Below, piece by piece: positions 24,101 to 36,700 of a stretch of DNA of 64,000 nt. The notes below the pieces were generated by a model that worked only from the letters and a program-made list of their open reading frames with translations, was not told where the DNA came from and made no database searches. This DNA comes from Pectinophora gossypiella. Taxonomy: Eukaryota > Arthropoda > Insecta > Lepidoptera > Gelechiidae. How positions within the stretch are numbered: position 1 is the first letter of the stretch; each line of letters starts with the position of its first letter. Location: contig NC_065408.1 in assembly GCF_024362695.1 (NCBI RefSeq), positions 14,012,001 through 14,076,000 of the forward strand, in the 5' to 3' direction. A program made the translations under genes and the position numbers.

Positions 24101-26423
24101 GCGCTGGGCTCACGATCCGGAGGTCCCGGGTTCACAGAAATTACTTCGTGTTTAAATTTGTCGTGACGTGTCTAAAGTTTAAATTTATTTACGTCATAAA
24201 CAGTTACTTTTCATAAAGAAATAGAGTAATCAAACATTACATACATTATATACATTTTGTTTTCCAGTACGAGCGGTTCTTCCAGCCAAGCTCCACTTGC
24301 GTCGCCACTTTCTACGCGCCCATTCAGTTTAGTCCGTCAACAGTGCTCTGTTTTAAGGTAAAATATGGTGCTGATTCCGGTATACACCATCTAAGAGTAT
24401 TTTAAATTACACCTGTCGTTTTCTTATCCGCCGAAAAGGAAACGGACGGGTAATCGACAACATAATTTTTATAGAACACACGTCAATTTTAGGCACATAT
24501 TTAAAAAAAACTCTTCCAGAATTTTATATTGGCCAATACCCGACCTAATTAAGTTGACAGCACACGTCAAACGGATTGCATATGAGCGAGATGTCTATTT
24601 TCCAAATTAATAGGAATCATCATCCGTCCCTTTCCTTCTCAGCAAATAAGAAAATGACGGGTATAACTTAAAATAAAATTAGGAGGTGTCTGCAGGAATC
24701 GGGGCTAATATTGGCGCTGACACCTCCTAATTTTATTTTAAGTTATACTTGTAATTTTTTTATCTATCGAATAGCAACATCATTCGTTGCTGTTAATGTA
24801 TAATGAATGAGAGAATGAAACTAACCCGGACGAATCAAATAGGCATTTCGCTGGTACGCAACCCGTTTGACGTGTGCTGTCAACTGAATTCTGTCGGGTT
24901 AAAACGTTCTGAAACGGAAAATTTTCATATTAAAATTCATATTTTTTTAGATGAATGCCTCCGAAATAAAGATTTTACTTGTTTTTTTTACAGGAAAAAA
25001 AGAACACTAAACTCCAGTTTATCGCATCGGGCGTGCTGTTGTCTTGCAACCCGGACAGATTGATCGTAAAGCGAATTGTGCTATCTGGACATCCTTACAA
25101 GGTAACTTAGTAGTATATTAGTCACTCCATGATTTTACTGCTGGGCCTTCCCTATGGATGGATAGGGAGATCGGGCCTTAAACCATCACGCGGGCCCAGT
25201 GCGGATTGGTGGTTATTAACGACTGCTAATGCAGCCGGGACCATAATTGGATGATTGATGCTATTAACAACTTGGCTGGACAAACGGGGAGCGCCGAAGG
25301 CTCTCACACGGTATAAAATTTAAAACAACAGGCCTGAGGGCGCACAGCGTAGAATCTTGTCCTTAACAAGTCGACAATTTTTAATGCTATACTGAAAATC
25401 TATATTGAACCCGCAGCGGTGCAGCGTGGTGGAGTATGCTCCATACCCCCTCCGGTTGATTGAGGGGGGGGGGGGGCTGTGTCCAGCAGTGGGACGTATA
25501 TAGGGATGTTTATGTTATGTTATACTGAAAATAAACGATTTTAATAATGTTTTTCTCTCGCAGGTGAACAAGAGGTCAGCGGTGATACGGTTTATGTTCT
25601 TCAATAGAGAGGACATCTTGTATTTCAAGCCATGCAAGCTCAGAACTAAATACGGACGCACGGGCCACATCAAGGAACCTTTAGGTAAATAGAAATGTTA
25701 CCTACAACAGTAACAATCTTCTTCTTCTAATCCTTTTATCTTCTGTTGGGATATAGGGCTCGATTAACAGATTTCCACTCCTCGCGATCTTTTGCAGACT
25801 CTGTAGCCTCCTCCTATGACATTTTGAGAGTCAACAGTAACATTTTACAAAAAATATTATTATATTATTATGATCTGTATCAACGTCACCAGCCCATTAA
25901 CGTCCCCACTGCTGGGGCACGGGCCTTCCCTATGGATAGGGAGATCGGGCCTTAAACCACCACGCGGGCCCAGTGCGGATTGATGGTTATTAAAGACTGC
26001 TAATGCAGCCGGGACCAACGGCTTAACGTGCCTTCCGAAACACGGAGAAGCTCGAGATGAAAACTTTTTTTGTGGTCACCCATCCTATGACCGGCCTATG
26101 CGAAAGTTGCTTAACTTCAACAATCGCAGACCGAGCGTGGTTACCGCTGCGCCACCGAGCTCCTCCGAGATCTGTATCACCCCTCAAAGTTTTCGTTACT
26201 ATGTCACTAACATCCTGTATAAGCTGTTGGTGTACCTTTTATATATAAATAAGCAAGTGTTATGTTTGTAGGTACTCACGGGCACATGAAGTGCGTGTTC
26301 GACGGTCAACTCAGGTCTCAGGACACGGTGCTGCTCACCCTGTATAAGCGCATGTTCCCGAAGTGGACCTACGAGAACTGCATCGTCACAGACCACAGTA
26401 CAGACGAGAAGATGGATTCTTGA
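18101..26423 (+). CDS. TSR1: Pre-rRNA-processing protein TSR1
   Basis: TSR1 is a GTPase-like but catalytically inactive factor that binds pre-40S particles in late small-subunit assembly. Exons are 18101-18197, 18499-18769, 18929-19667, 20081-20188, 21188-21312, 21826-21981, 22697-22820, 23752-24018, 24268-24357, 24994-25101, 25564-25684 and 26272-26423. All have GT/AG and consistent phase: 2358 nt, 785 residues, against about 804 remembered for human. Family blocks visible are LKQSNKAHKSRHRSKRG (N-terminus), IPDPMDAEQTWPTEEEIEQA, an acidic stretch (DDDDENEEF), FPDEVDTPQDVPARERF, YRGLESFRTSPWDPKENLP, FGLLPHEHKMSVMNVV and GRTGHIKEPLGTHGHMKC, then FPKWTYENC near the end. Introns 4, 7 and 9 each contain a family A MITE. 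The start at 18101 is chosen because MQQVHRAGTLKQ aligns with the family N-terminus. Confidence 0.96.
20728..21123. mobile_element. MITE family A, copy 2
   Basis: 396 bp, in TSR1 intron 4. Left GGCTCCGATTCCTG, right CAGGAATCAGCACC, with a perfect 3-bp flanking duplication ATT/ATT. Confidence 0.85.
21385..21600 (+). repeat. Interspersed repeat I
   Basis: Inverted relative to about 55960-56160. Shared words are CTAGGTTTACCTCACCCCCT and GTCTTCAATC, plus the TACGTATAGAAC edge. Lies in TSR1 intron 5. Class unknown. Confidence 0.45.
22160..22455. repeat. MITE family B, copy 3 (rearranged)
   Basis: Family B internal words occur twice (GGAAATTCCACTTGATATCA and TACCACTTGATATTAACTCA). The right end ACCCTG is followed by TA. 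It looks like a duplicated or fused copy in TSR1 intron 6. Confidence 0.5.
22488..22665 (+). mobile_element. SINE tail fragment
   Basis: Body of the common tRNA SINE (GGCACGTTAAGCCGTTGGTC, CCAGGGTTGATGGGGTTGGT) without a head, in TSR1 intron 6. Confidence 0.65.
22943..23318. mobile_element. MITE family A, copy 3
   Basis: 376 bp, in TSR1 intron 7. Ends GGTGCTAATTCCTG and GGAATCGGGGCC, with a perfect 3-bp duplication ACT/ACT. Confidence 0.85.
23435..23675. mobile_element. MITE family B, copy 4
   Basis: 241 bp, in TSR1 intron 7. Ends CAGGGTGTTAGTGACATCGT and its near inverse, TA on both sides, with an A-rich loop at about 23543-23580. Confidence 0.8.
24075..24136 (+). mobile_element. SINE head only
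   Basis: tRNA-like head from A box (TGGTCCAGTGGTTGAGCG) to B box (CCCGGGTTC), cut off right after the B box. It lies in the 249-nt TSR1 intron 8. Confidence 0.65.
24367..24905. mobile_element. MITE family A, copy 4 plus an adjoining half copy
   Basis: 24367-24705 is a full copy (GGTGCTGATTCC to CAGGAATCGGGGC). A second, one-armed copy starts at about 24716 and runs to about 24905. Both are in TSR1 intron 9. Confidence 0.7.
25135..25530. repeat. Composite of three repeat fragments
   Basis: 25135-25250 matches the tail of the SINE at 25875-26170. 25265-25380 matches repeat H. 25430-25510 matches the SINE tail at 58450-58520 and carries a run of about 14 G. They fill TSR1 intron 10. Confidence 0.55.
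25875..26170 (-). mobile_element. SINE with tRNA-like and 5S-like head
   Basis: On the minus strand the element opens with a tRNA A-box-like GGTGGCGCAGCGGT. It continues with GAAGTTAAGCAAC and GGATGGGTGACC, spaced as in the 3' half of 5S rRNA (plus-strand 26071-26140). The tail is GGGACCAACGGC-type SINE sequence. It lies in TSR1 intron 11. Confidence 0.65.
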
Positions 26424-26462
26424 ATCATGTACTAGTTTTATACTGTATATAGATAGTACTTT

Positions 26463-26468
26463 AATAAA
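26463..26468 (+). terminator. Polyadenylation signal of TSR1
   Basis: AATAAA 40 nt after the TSR1 stop codon, the only canonical hexamer close by. Confidence 0.7.
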
Positions 26469-28624
26469 TGTTAAGGAAAATGATTGTGTATCTTATTTTT
26501 ATTATCCTGTTAGGTACAACTGTCACTACAGCCGTAAATAATAATGCTATGTGTAGAGCGGTAACTTTCCCCCCACCCCAATCCGTACCGGGCGCCAAAC
26601 TCACCCCCTCTGGGTCTTACTTTAGTTTTAGTCTTAAATGGCCGCAAGCCGCTAAGGAGTAAAGGAGACAGCGCACGGACTGTCTCTCGCACTTACGGTT
26701 ACGCGGCATAACATTACATAAGTAATAAGAAGTTTATGTGAATCTGTCATTTTGCGTTTTTGTCATTATGCGCCTAAACCCTCCCTAGGCTATGTTCACT
26801 GCTATTAGGGAACCCGGGCATAGGCTTAAAGCACGGTGCGACAAATACCGAGATTATCGACCAAGGCATATTATGACGTTTAACACCGCGATATATGTCC
26901 CGTCAGGTTTGACATACTGCTAATAATGGGTATATTAAAACAAGTAGTAACTTTTCCACATATTTATTGACACATGAAGCGCGCGACGGCGTGGCGGCCG
27001 AGACGGCGTCACCACCCAACACTAATATAATCTCCCAGGCAGTGAGACGAGTCTCGCATTATTGCGTCGTAAGTGCTGTAAGTTGACCCTCAAATTGATG
27101 AAGCCCTCGTCACATTTTTGGCGCGACTGGGCGCGCGTCACACTGCGCGCGTTTGCCCATATAACAATTACTTCGTGTTTACGCCCCGTCACGCCAAAAA
27201 TGTGGCAAGAGTTTAATAGTGTAAATGTAAAAATATTGTTGACTATGGAGACTAGAATCATATTGTGAACATTCACCTATTCCTACATTCCATACGTATA
27301 ATATTAATCAGCGTTATTTAATAATATAACGTTACTATTTATTCAGGTGTCCTATGACTATTATATCAGTAAAACTTCATGTCGCCTTACAGCACTTAGT
27401 TTACATTGGCGACCGTGTACAAAGAATTAAGATTATATTACTATCAGGATCATATATGTTATTGTGTTACATTCACATTTATTGAGAAAAATAATTATTT
27501 ATAGAACGTAAAACATAAGTGACTTTTCTTATTGTTATAGAATACAAGTTCGTCACATCCTCTGTAACGCGCCAATGTCACACACAAACAAATCGATGTT
27601 TCATAACCATAATGAATGCAAACAAATTGTACTATTCGGTGTGGGAGTGGAGAAAGGATTATTACAAAAAACTAAAAAATAGTAAAAGAGTATTCATTCG
27701 CAATAATTAGCAGCCCGCTGCTCAATTGAAAGTAACAGATTGCTTTATTCGTTTCTTCCCCACAACTAGAAACAGTTTTAATAGCCAATAAGTTTTGTAC
27801 TACATACGATAGTCACGAAGGCAAGCACACTATGTTATGCGAAAATTTTAAAAATCTACTGGATCTAAGAAGATACAAAACACAGTCTTACAAGACGTTC
27901 TGTCCAGCAGATCAATTTTAATGTTATTGAAAATTAGAAACAAACTTTAAAATTAAGCGTTAAGTCACGCACAGATTACAAATTATTTTAAAGACAAGAC
28001 CTAGGTCTTGTGTCAAGTTTTAGTACTAGAGTGTCAAGTATAAGTTGGCCGTTTAATCTATCATACATTAATTTAAACTGTCAAGAAATATTTTCCAACT
28101 ATTCATGGTAAATGTGCTAATTTCCACATGAAAGAAAGTTCTATTTTATACCAATAATTTTAAAGACCAACTCACATTTGTCAAACTATAAAGACTAACC
28201 TAATAGGTACGTCAGCGAAATTTCAATACACGTAACTCTAACTCTTAAACATTATTTCAATTCAAGTGTCATCTATTTAACCAGATATATTAGTTCTATA
28301 GCCTGTCTATTGTATAACATATTTATCTTTTTTTTATAATAAATAGTATCTTTTATCTTCTGCAAGGCATGATTTCACAGATATTTGTAGAGCGGATGAC
28401 TGGCAAAGAAAAAAAATTTTTTTTTAAATAAACACGTTTGTCGACGCAACTCCTACACGTCTGTCGACAACATGTCGCCAGAGGAACTAGTGTTGACGCG
28501 CGTCACGTCACCACCCGACAACAATTGATGCTCAACTAGCGATGCTCTCTAAACAAACAACAATACGCGCGACATGTTGCGGTCCAGCTGGCAACGTCGC
28601 GCGCTGTTGTGCAACGTTGCCGTC

Positions 28625-29035
28625 CATGTTGATTTTTTTTTTGGTTTTCCCCGAAGGGTAAGGCAAAGGGAACTATGCCCATACAGCCATGTCTGACGTA
28701 TTTTTTTTTCTTGATGATTAATGAAATGATGAAAGGTGATGATGATGAAACCTAAGCCCCCACCCTCGGAGTAGACTCCTACTCCGAACCCCAAACGAAT
28801 TAACTCAAAAGTCCGCATAAACTTTTGAGTTATGAAGCGGCTTCCCGGCACGAAGCGAAAATAGGCAGATACACTTTGTTTATTGAATACTCCAATATAA
28901 TAACACTCGCGAATGTCTTCCGACTAACTTAATGCAATCATTAACCACAAAACACCACTTCGTATTAATTATTTAGATTACTCAATGAAGAAAGCAACTG
29001 TCCCGTTCCCGTTTCCCGCCGAAAAGCCCCGTCCA
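28625..29035 (-). repeat. Interspersed repeat E, copy 2
   Basis: About 410 bp, inverted relative to 2510-2850. The copies share a (C)CCCACCCTCGGAGTAG block and the CATTAACCACAAAACAC block. Confidence 0.6.
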
Positions 29036-30354
29036 TGTTGAGCGTCACTTGTTGCGCGGTAATTGTTGTCTAGTGGATACGAGGCTTTACTGTATGCCAT
29101 CTGAATGAATAAAAAAATCCAGACGATAAAAAAAATGTTGTCTTTGATTACTACACCCTATTAGGGATTACGGGCGTGAGTTTATGTACGTATAATACTG
29201 TCAAGCAGCGCCACATAAAACTATGTGCATAGTGGACAGAAGTTACTGGTTGCAGACCGCGAACTAAGCTAAGTTAGTTTAATCTTAGCTCGCATAGCTG
29301 TCATTCACGTTCCGTATTTGTGTGCGAGTGAGCTAAAGTAACTTAGCTTAACTCTTGGCCTGCAATCGACATTACCTAATATGTGTAAGGTCGTATGTAA
29401 TAGGTGTAAGGCTTCGGTTTGCAAGTATGAATTGGGAACATTTTTTTTTTAAACTTATTGAAAAAGCAATAATTTGAAATGGGAACGCAATTTTTTTGAA
29501 TTAAAACATTTTGAAAATAGAATAATTTACATTTAAAATCATTTGGAACATGTAATTTGTTTTCCTTGCCAGCCATTATGTTAGCATGGGGACATTTTAC
29601 CTGACGAAATGCAATATTGAACATTAGACTATTATAACAGCTGGTGGTATCAGTAATACGGTATGAGATCTATCGAACTGCCTGCTTTAACTTTTCATCG
29701 TCTGTAGGTCGGCAAGGATCTTGGGGGTCAAAAAGGCTACATTGTGGATAAAAACTAGAAGTTCATATGTAGGCGGAAGCACTGTTGAGAGTTCCTAAAT
29801 TTTGACAGTTCTCCATAATGCCTATTCTATTCGCGATAAATTGCTATAAAATGTAAAGCAACGTGTATCCCGTCTGAAGGATGAGTTACGAAAAAGAAAA
29901 GCCATCAGTTGGAATAAGGCAGTTTTGGTTGAAAATAAGCTTTTCTATGTTTTCTTCTTTCCGATCTTTAGGTAATAAATATAACACTATGATTTTGCAG
30001 TTAAACGCTGCACAAAGGGTCATAGTGTAAAAATATAACCAAAACAGTATGTTTGTTTACTCAAATAGTATGGGGAACTGTCAAAATGTAAGAACACTCA
30101 ACAGTAGCGACACCTGATGGGAGAAATAGACAGTTTTTATCCTCATTCATATGAAAGCAATATTTCAGATGAATTGCTTCAATGTGGAATTTTTAGACCC
30201 CATTTTGGCACATAGATGTCATTGACATTAGGACGCTATCTCCATACATACTCCATTTAAAACAATTATCAAAAAATATGTTTTCATAGGATATAAGATG
30301 CGGTTAGTTAGTTCGGATCAAAGATAAACTTTAAAACGCCAATCTAGAAATAGA

Positions 30355-30610
30355 AGCCAGTTTAAAAATCAATATTTTTTTCTCTTTGACTCATTTTCGA
30401 ATTTGAATTAAGAATTACAGGTGATTAAAAATCAATCTCATTTTCGTTTTTGGTTGGTTTTAAAATTTGTATTAAGAATTACATAACAAAGAGTTCGACG
30501 AGTGACCACGTTTACTGATGACGTCACACGTGTTTCGATACAAATTCCATAGAAATGTATCGTTTTGACGTTTCGTAAAAACTATTTCATTTGACTAGGT
30601 GGTCCTCTTG
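30355..30610. repeat. Interspersed repeat F
   Basis: Resembles 57180-57375 and, inverted, 61490-61600. Shared are ATTCCATAG, GTTTTGACGTTT and TTTGACTA near one end and TTTTCTCTTTGACT-like words near the other. Confidence 0.5.
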
Positions 30611-30768
30611 GCTGTTATGATCACGTACCGAAAGATCCTTGTCGCGACGTTTATCTATCTTAATACATGTCTCCTTTTTTTTTAAGAACTCAAATATGAC
30701 AAATAAAAGATTACTTCTAGTATCGCGTTTCGTCAGGTGAACGTCGGCCAGGGTTTGAGGGCATGTGT

Positions 30769-33700
30769 TCAAGCTTTAGTCTTCTTGGCACGGCGCTTCT
30801 TCCCGTCGTCGGGGGCGGGCGGGCCGGCGGCGGCGGGCGGCGCGGCGCCCGACTTGCTGTACAGGTTGTTCAGGAACTCCTCCAGGTTCGGGTCGTGGCT
30901 GGAAGGGGGAGGTAAGTTACATTTTTACAATAAAATACCAGATAATATTTTAAATTTGTCAGAAATAAATTTAAAGCTTATTATAAGATTAATGACTACC
31001 TAAATGATAAAAATGTCTGGTATTGAGTGTGTTCCTCTAGTTATTAAATAACATGTAATGTATATCCTCATTGGTTTTTAAAAGATGTGTTGCTGTTGCA
31101 GTTTCTTGTCATTTCTTCTCCTCAGCCATAACACCTTGCGAAATGACGAAAATTCGAAATGGCGAATTCAAAAATGTTACATTGACCTTCAACAAGTTTA
31201 TCCATGATAATTACGTTGAATAAATGATTCTGATTCTGTTACATTCACGCCAACTGGCATTCAGAATTCGCCTTTCAACTGTTTTAAGACAGTAGTTAAA
31301 CAAAAACTTTACAAAAAAGGTTATTATGAAGTTAGTGATTATTTAGAAGATATGAATGCATGGGATTAACTGTCTGAGAACTGATATTAGGCAGCTAAAT
31401 TACTCAATTGTATAACAATATTTTTTTTTTTTTTAAAGAACGTCTAGGGCCCTGTGCCGAGGTTTTTCTTGCAGCTTCTTTTCCCTCAGCTTCAATTAGG
31501 CGGATGAGACGTTCGTTATGTGAAAATTGACGATTCAAAGTGTAACTATGTTACCTACTGAATAAAGATATTTTTGAATTTTGCCTGGTTGAAATGTAGA
31601 GCGGATTCAAAAGCTACTTTATTTGAAAATTTATCAACGTTCTCGATGAATTGCCCGAAGGCATTGACGAGCCCCAAGATGGAGCTCGCCCAGAAGGTGC
31701 CTGTTTACTCTGACCTTGAAAGCACCCGTGTTATATGCATTCGGAAATACAGAAGACGGCAGAGAATTCCACTCCCTAGTAGTGCGCATAATGAAGGACG
31801 ACGCGAAGCGCTTTGTGCGAATAGTTGGGATATCGAAATAGGGATGGAACCCGGCCGTACGTCTGGAAGTCCGAAGATAAAAGGGGGATGGTGGAATGAG
31901 CTCGTGTAGCGGGCACACTCCCCGAAGTGCAGTCTGTAGAATTGTTGATTTACCGCTAGAATTTACTACTTTTAAATGAAGGCCATTCAAGTTCACAAAT
32001 ATGGATGAAATCCACCAGTACTTCATCTCTACAGTACGAGAGGATATAACAGCGATGACCGTAACCTACAGGGACAGGATCGAACATCACCAAAACCAAC
32101 TTGCCCAAGTGAGCCACTACAAACAAGACGTCTGAAGAGATCCTACACTTGATAACCTGTAGCAATCTACAGTAATCTACATACTGGCATCCCAACAATG
32201 GGCGGGCATGCCTTACACTCCAATACTGCTTAGCAAAAAACTGCTTATGGTTGGAAAACCGATCGCAAGTTAGAGAGGGGAAAAAAAATGAAGGCTATTG
32301 GAGCTCTGAGCAGGAGTCTTTTCCTCAGCTCAATACTTCCTACACGATAGAAGAAGAAGTGCTATGTTAGTTTACCCGGTGGAAGGTCTCGGCGGTGTGT
32401 CGGCGGCGGTGGCTTTATTGCCCAGCACGATGCGGTATTGCACCACGTGGCAGTCGGGCCGCAGCTGCTTCAGGTTTTTCTTCTGCAAATATTAAAAAAT
32501 ACATCACTAGTGGTTTTCTTAAGCAAAAGAAAGAATTCAATAATAGAAGACACCGCAGTTACAATACAAAATACAATAGGAAAAAACACTTACACGAAAT
32601 ATGTGATTTCTAAAAATAGTACATTGGCCAATAACCCGACAGAATCAAGTTGACAGTACACCGTCAAACGGTTTGTATACCAGCGTATACCAGCGAGATA
32701 CCTGTTTGATTCCTTCATTTATTCCAATTAAAAAGCATAATAACGGGTTCCTACCGCGTTTAAAGTAGGGATATGAGACTCCCGATATTTCGACACTGTG
32801 TGTTTGTGTTCATTTATTCCTCCGGATAATTTTGTTCATTTTAAAATTAACAACTGTCAATCATCCCTCCCTTTCCTTTTCGGCGGATAAGAACATACAT
32901 ACATACATACATAAACTCACGCCCGTAATCCCTAATGGGGTGGACAGAGCCACAAGCAATCAAAGACAACTTGCAGCCACTGTTGATACGGTGTCGTAAG
33001 CTGGATATGATGAACCTTATGGTGATAAGGGATCAGCCTATCGCCCATAACATTAGTCCATCATGTTAGAGGACACAATCCCTCTGTCGGTTTTTACGAC
33101 ATGCCCGGGAAGACAAGCAGCTGAAGGTGTTCTATGTTTTTTCGGCGGATAAGAAAATGACAGATATAACTTAAAATTAGATGATTGTCCTCCCAGACGT
33201 ATCCGTCGATGGCGATACCCTTAGCTAGTGTTAGCCTGGGCTCTTGCATAGACGCGGGCGTGACTAGCAAAACCAAATTTAGTTGTTAAAATTAGATGGT
33301 GTCTACAGGAATCGCAGTCAGTGTCCTTACTATGAGTTTTTCACTGGACCAATCAATATTTAGACAGTTCAAGATATGAAGCAATCGCTATTTTGACTGA
33401 TTGCGTTTTAGACGACTTTTCAGTAACTAGGGCGATTGCGAATTTGACCATATGCGACGAAAGGCTATTCACCTGGCAGCTGGCCCACTGTGTGATCTGG
33501 TAGACGCCGCCGTCCATGCACGCGTAGTACATCACCAGGAGACCCATCATGCTGGACTCGGCCCAGATGTCGCCCTGCAAAGACATAGATAGATAAATAG
33601 ATAAAATACTTTATTGAGCAAAATGGACACAAAATACAGAGATAATGACAACATATACAGAAAAGCACAATAGGCGGCCTTATTGCTCATGCAGCAATTT

Positions 33701-36700
33701 CTTCCAGGCAACCTTTGAGTACAGGAAAATTACCCTATAATTAATTAAAAGAACAACCTACATAAAATAAGTACATTTAACTACATATTTATATTATACA
33801 TAAATATAATATAAAATGAATATATATATTATTATACAAAACATATATAACATATAAATTATGTTGTGTAAACATATATTCACGCCCGTATCCCCGAAAG
33901 GAGTACGAAGCGGTACCAAAGAATAAGGAATAACGTATAGTATATGTAGTAGTTTAAGTATTGATATTTATTTATTATAACAATTATTAGTGTATTATTA
34001 TTATGTAGTTTATGTACTCGTAATTGTGTATTTATCTTTTATTTATTTTTATACATACAAGTATTCCCATGCTGTTAAAAATGGAAAAAAAAAACATCAC
34101 ATGGACACAACATCACATGGTAACAGTGTCGAAATATCGGGAGTCTCATATCCCCATTTAAACGCGGTAAGAACCCGTTATTATGTGCTTTAAACATCAC
34201 ATGATTAATGGACGGCCCCTAAGGAGCCTATGACGTAAGGTCCAGTACCTCTTTAGCGGAGTGTCGTATCTTGCACTGCACGCAGTACCTCGCCGCGTAG
34301 CAGGGCCGGTCCGTGAGCACGCGCTTGTGGCGTCGCCCGCAGTTGGTGCACCTGTACCACATAGACAATCGTTGTAAAACGTTAACTCATTGCCACACAA
34401 CGACTGCCTGGAAGAAATCGCTGCACGGGCAATAAAATAATAATAATAATAATAATTCTTTATTAAAAGTCAATAGGACTCACACACATTACATAATACA
34501 TAAATTGAATTAAAATGAACATACAATATAAATTAAAATAAAATAAAATACCTATTTCCTATTTGCGTCCCGGTGCAAAGACCACCAGTGTTTAAAAATA
34601 GGACTGGCGACCCCTTCGCACACTTTCTGCAAAATGATGTTGTTTGAAGCCCTAAGCCTGGTCCAAAATCCCGCCACACGTTTACGTACGACAGCAAAAA
34701 AGTCCGGCACACGCGCTTCGGCGAACATGCTCGACGCGCTGCACCAACGTGGCAAACGCATGAGGATACGAAACGCATCATTGTACTGTACCCTCATGTT
34801 GCTATAGGTCTTTTTTAAGTAGTTGGTCCATAGTTGACAGGTATAGAAACACTGACAGTACGCTTGGAAAAGCGTTAATTTGACAGCGCCACTACACCTG
34901 CCAAATCTGCGCGCGAGCATGTTGATCGACATGCCCTCCTCTCACGCTCGATATCTAAGTCGTCCTTTCTATTATCGGTCAGAATATGACCAAGGTATTT
35001 AAATTGCTTCACAACCTTAACCGCTGAACCTTTTAACAATACTTCAGGCACCCTCGCCGGACCTCTCCCAGCTGAAAACACCATCATCTCCGTTTTAGCC
35101 ACGTTGTACTTCAGCCCGTGAGAGATTGCATATCCCTCACAGATCGCCAGCAGCTTTCTCAGTGCGCTGATAATGATGATGAATAATGTCATCATGCAGA
35201 AAGCAGCCATACTTAACACCTGTCGGATAGTACGCAAATTCCTATCCTCCGACATTGACATCATGACTGAACGCACAGATACATAATTATTATACCTTCC
35301 TTCCAGTGGCACTTGGTCTGTGACCCGTGTCTCTGGTAAATACCCTCCGAAAGAGGAGATAAACTATAGTTTAAAAAATAATAATAATGATAATGTCTAA
35401 TGTGTATGATTATTAATAATAATGTCTGTTGTGAATTTTTTGCCCGGCCAAGTAGTAAATGCCATTTGCGACAAATCTACAAGTCACGTCAAAAAAAAAA
35501 ATATGTGCATTTTTATGTTTTTTTCAATGGTATTGTTATTTGTATGATTGATTATTATTCGAAATAAATGAGGGCCGATCGTCGTGGAGATCCTTGGGGG
35601 AGGCCTATGCCCAGCAGTGGGCGTCGTGCGGCTGATAATGATGATGAAATAAATAAATTATTTTATTATGTTTTACTTGTTTTCTATACATTGTATTTTA
35701 TGTACTAAAGGATTTTAGTTTTTATAGCACTCACTCCTGCTTAGGAAAACTCACAAAGAGAAAATTATATCGGAAAAATTCTGATTCGGACTGGAGTTGC
35801 AGAGCCGCAGCTCTCAAGCCGGGGCGAGCTTGTTAACCAACCAATTTCGTATGGACAGGAGGACCCGGTGGTGTAATGGTTAAAACGCGCGGCTTGACAA
35901 GAGTTGCGGGTTCAAGTCCCGTCCGGCTCGGAATTATTTCGATTTAATTTTCTCTTTGAAAGTGTATTGGTGCTAATTCCTGTAAACACCATCATTTTAA
36001 GTTATACCCGTCATTTTTTTATCCGCCGAAAAGGAAAGGGACGGATGATTGTCAACAAGTTAATTTTAAAACGAATGAATAACCCGGGCGAAGAAGTATG
36101 CAATCCGTTTGGCGTGCTGTCTACTTAATTCTGTCGGGTTATTGGCCGATGTAAATTTTTAGACGTTTGTTTTAGATTTCTGCTTAAAATTGACGTGTGT
36201 TCCACAAATTTTATGCCTGTCGATTACCCGTCCCTTTCTTTTTCAGTGGATAAGAAAATGACAGGTATAACTTAAAATAAAATTAGATGGTGTGTACAGG
36301 AATTAACACCATTATCTATATTATATTATAGATAGTTTATATCATAATTAAAGCACATATTAACGGGTTCTTACCGCGTTTAAATGGGGATATGAGACTC
36401 CCGATATTTCGACACTGTTGCAAGTGCCATGATCACGGGATGACTGATGAGATTGGAGTGGAGTAGGTAGATCCATAATTTTCTACGGGCAGACACCTAA
36501 CCACTGGATCGAGTTTAACAATCCACAAATATTATCGACAGAACGTCATTACATCCCCAGACTCGTAAAAGAGGCTATTGAAATCAGAAAACATAAAAAT
36601 TTCAACAGGGAAGACGGGTTCAAGTTGTCGAGTATGTGGAATCCAGTAGTAGGTGTTGTAAAAAGCTTGAAACGGCCTAATGTGGTGAAAAAACGTGAGG

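Larger units (their letters stand above)
26469..30768. other. TSR1 - DNAJC14 convergent intergenic region
   Basis: About 4.3 kb with no host gene. It contains repeat E (28625-29035), repeat F (30355-30610), and a possible inverted pair at about 27066-27083 and 27384-27403. The remainder is AT-rich unique-looking sequence. Confidence 0.6.
32610..33312. mobile_element. MITE family A, copy 5, split by insertions
   Basis: Family A pieces occur at about 32610-32720, 32820-32890 and 33138-33312. They are separated by a Penelope-arm fragment (32730-32798) and repeat G (32893-33139). It lies in DNAJC14 intron 7 (32483-33472). Confidence 0.55.

Noticed and set aside
26071..26140. 5S rRNA gene on the minus strand
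   Set aside because: Only the 3'-half-like segment is present, inside a repeat with a SINE tail.
27066..27403. Inverted pair (GTAAGTGCTGTAAG and CTTACAGCACTTAG) as transposon ends
   Set aside because: Only about 14 bp match and no target duplication or second copy was seen in this window.
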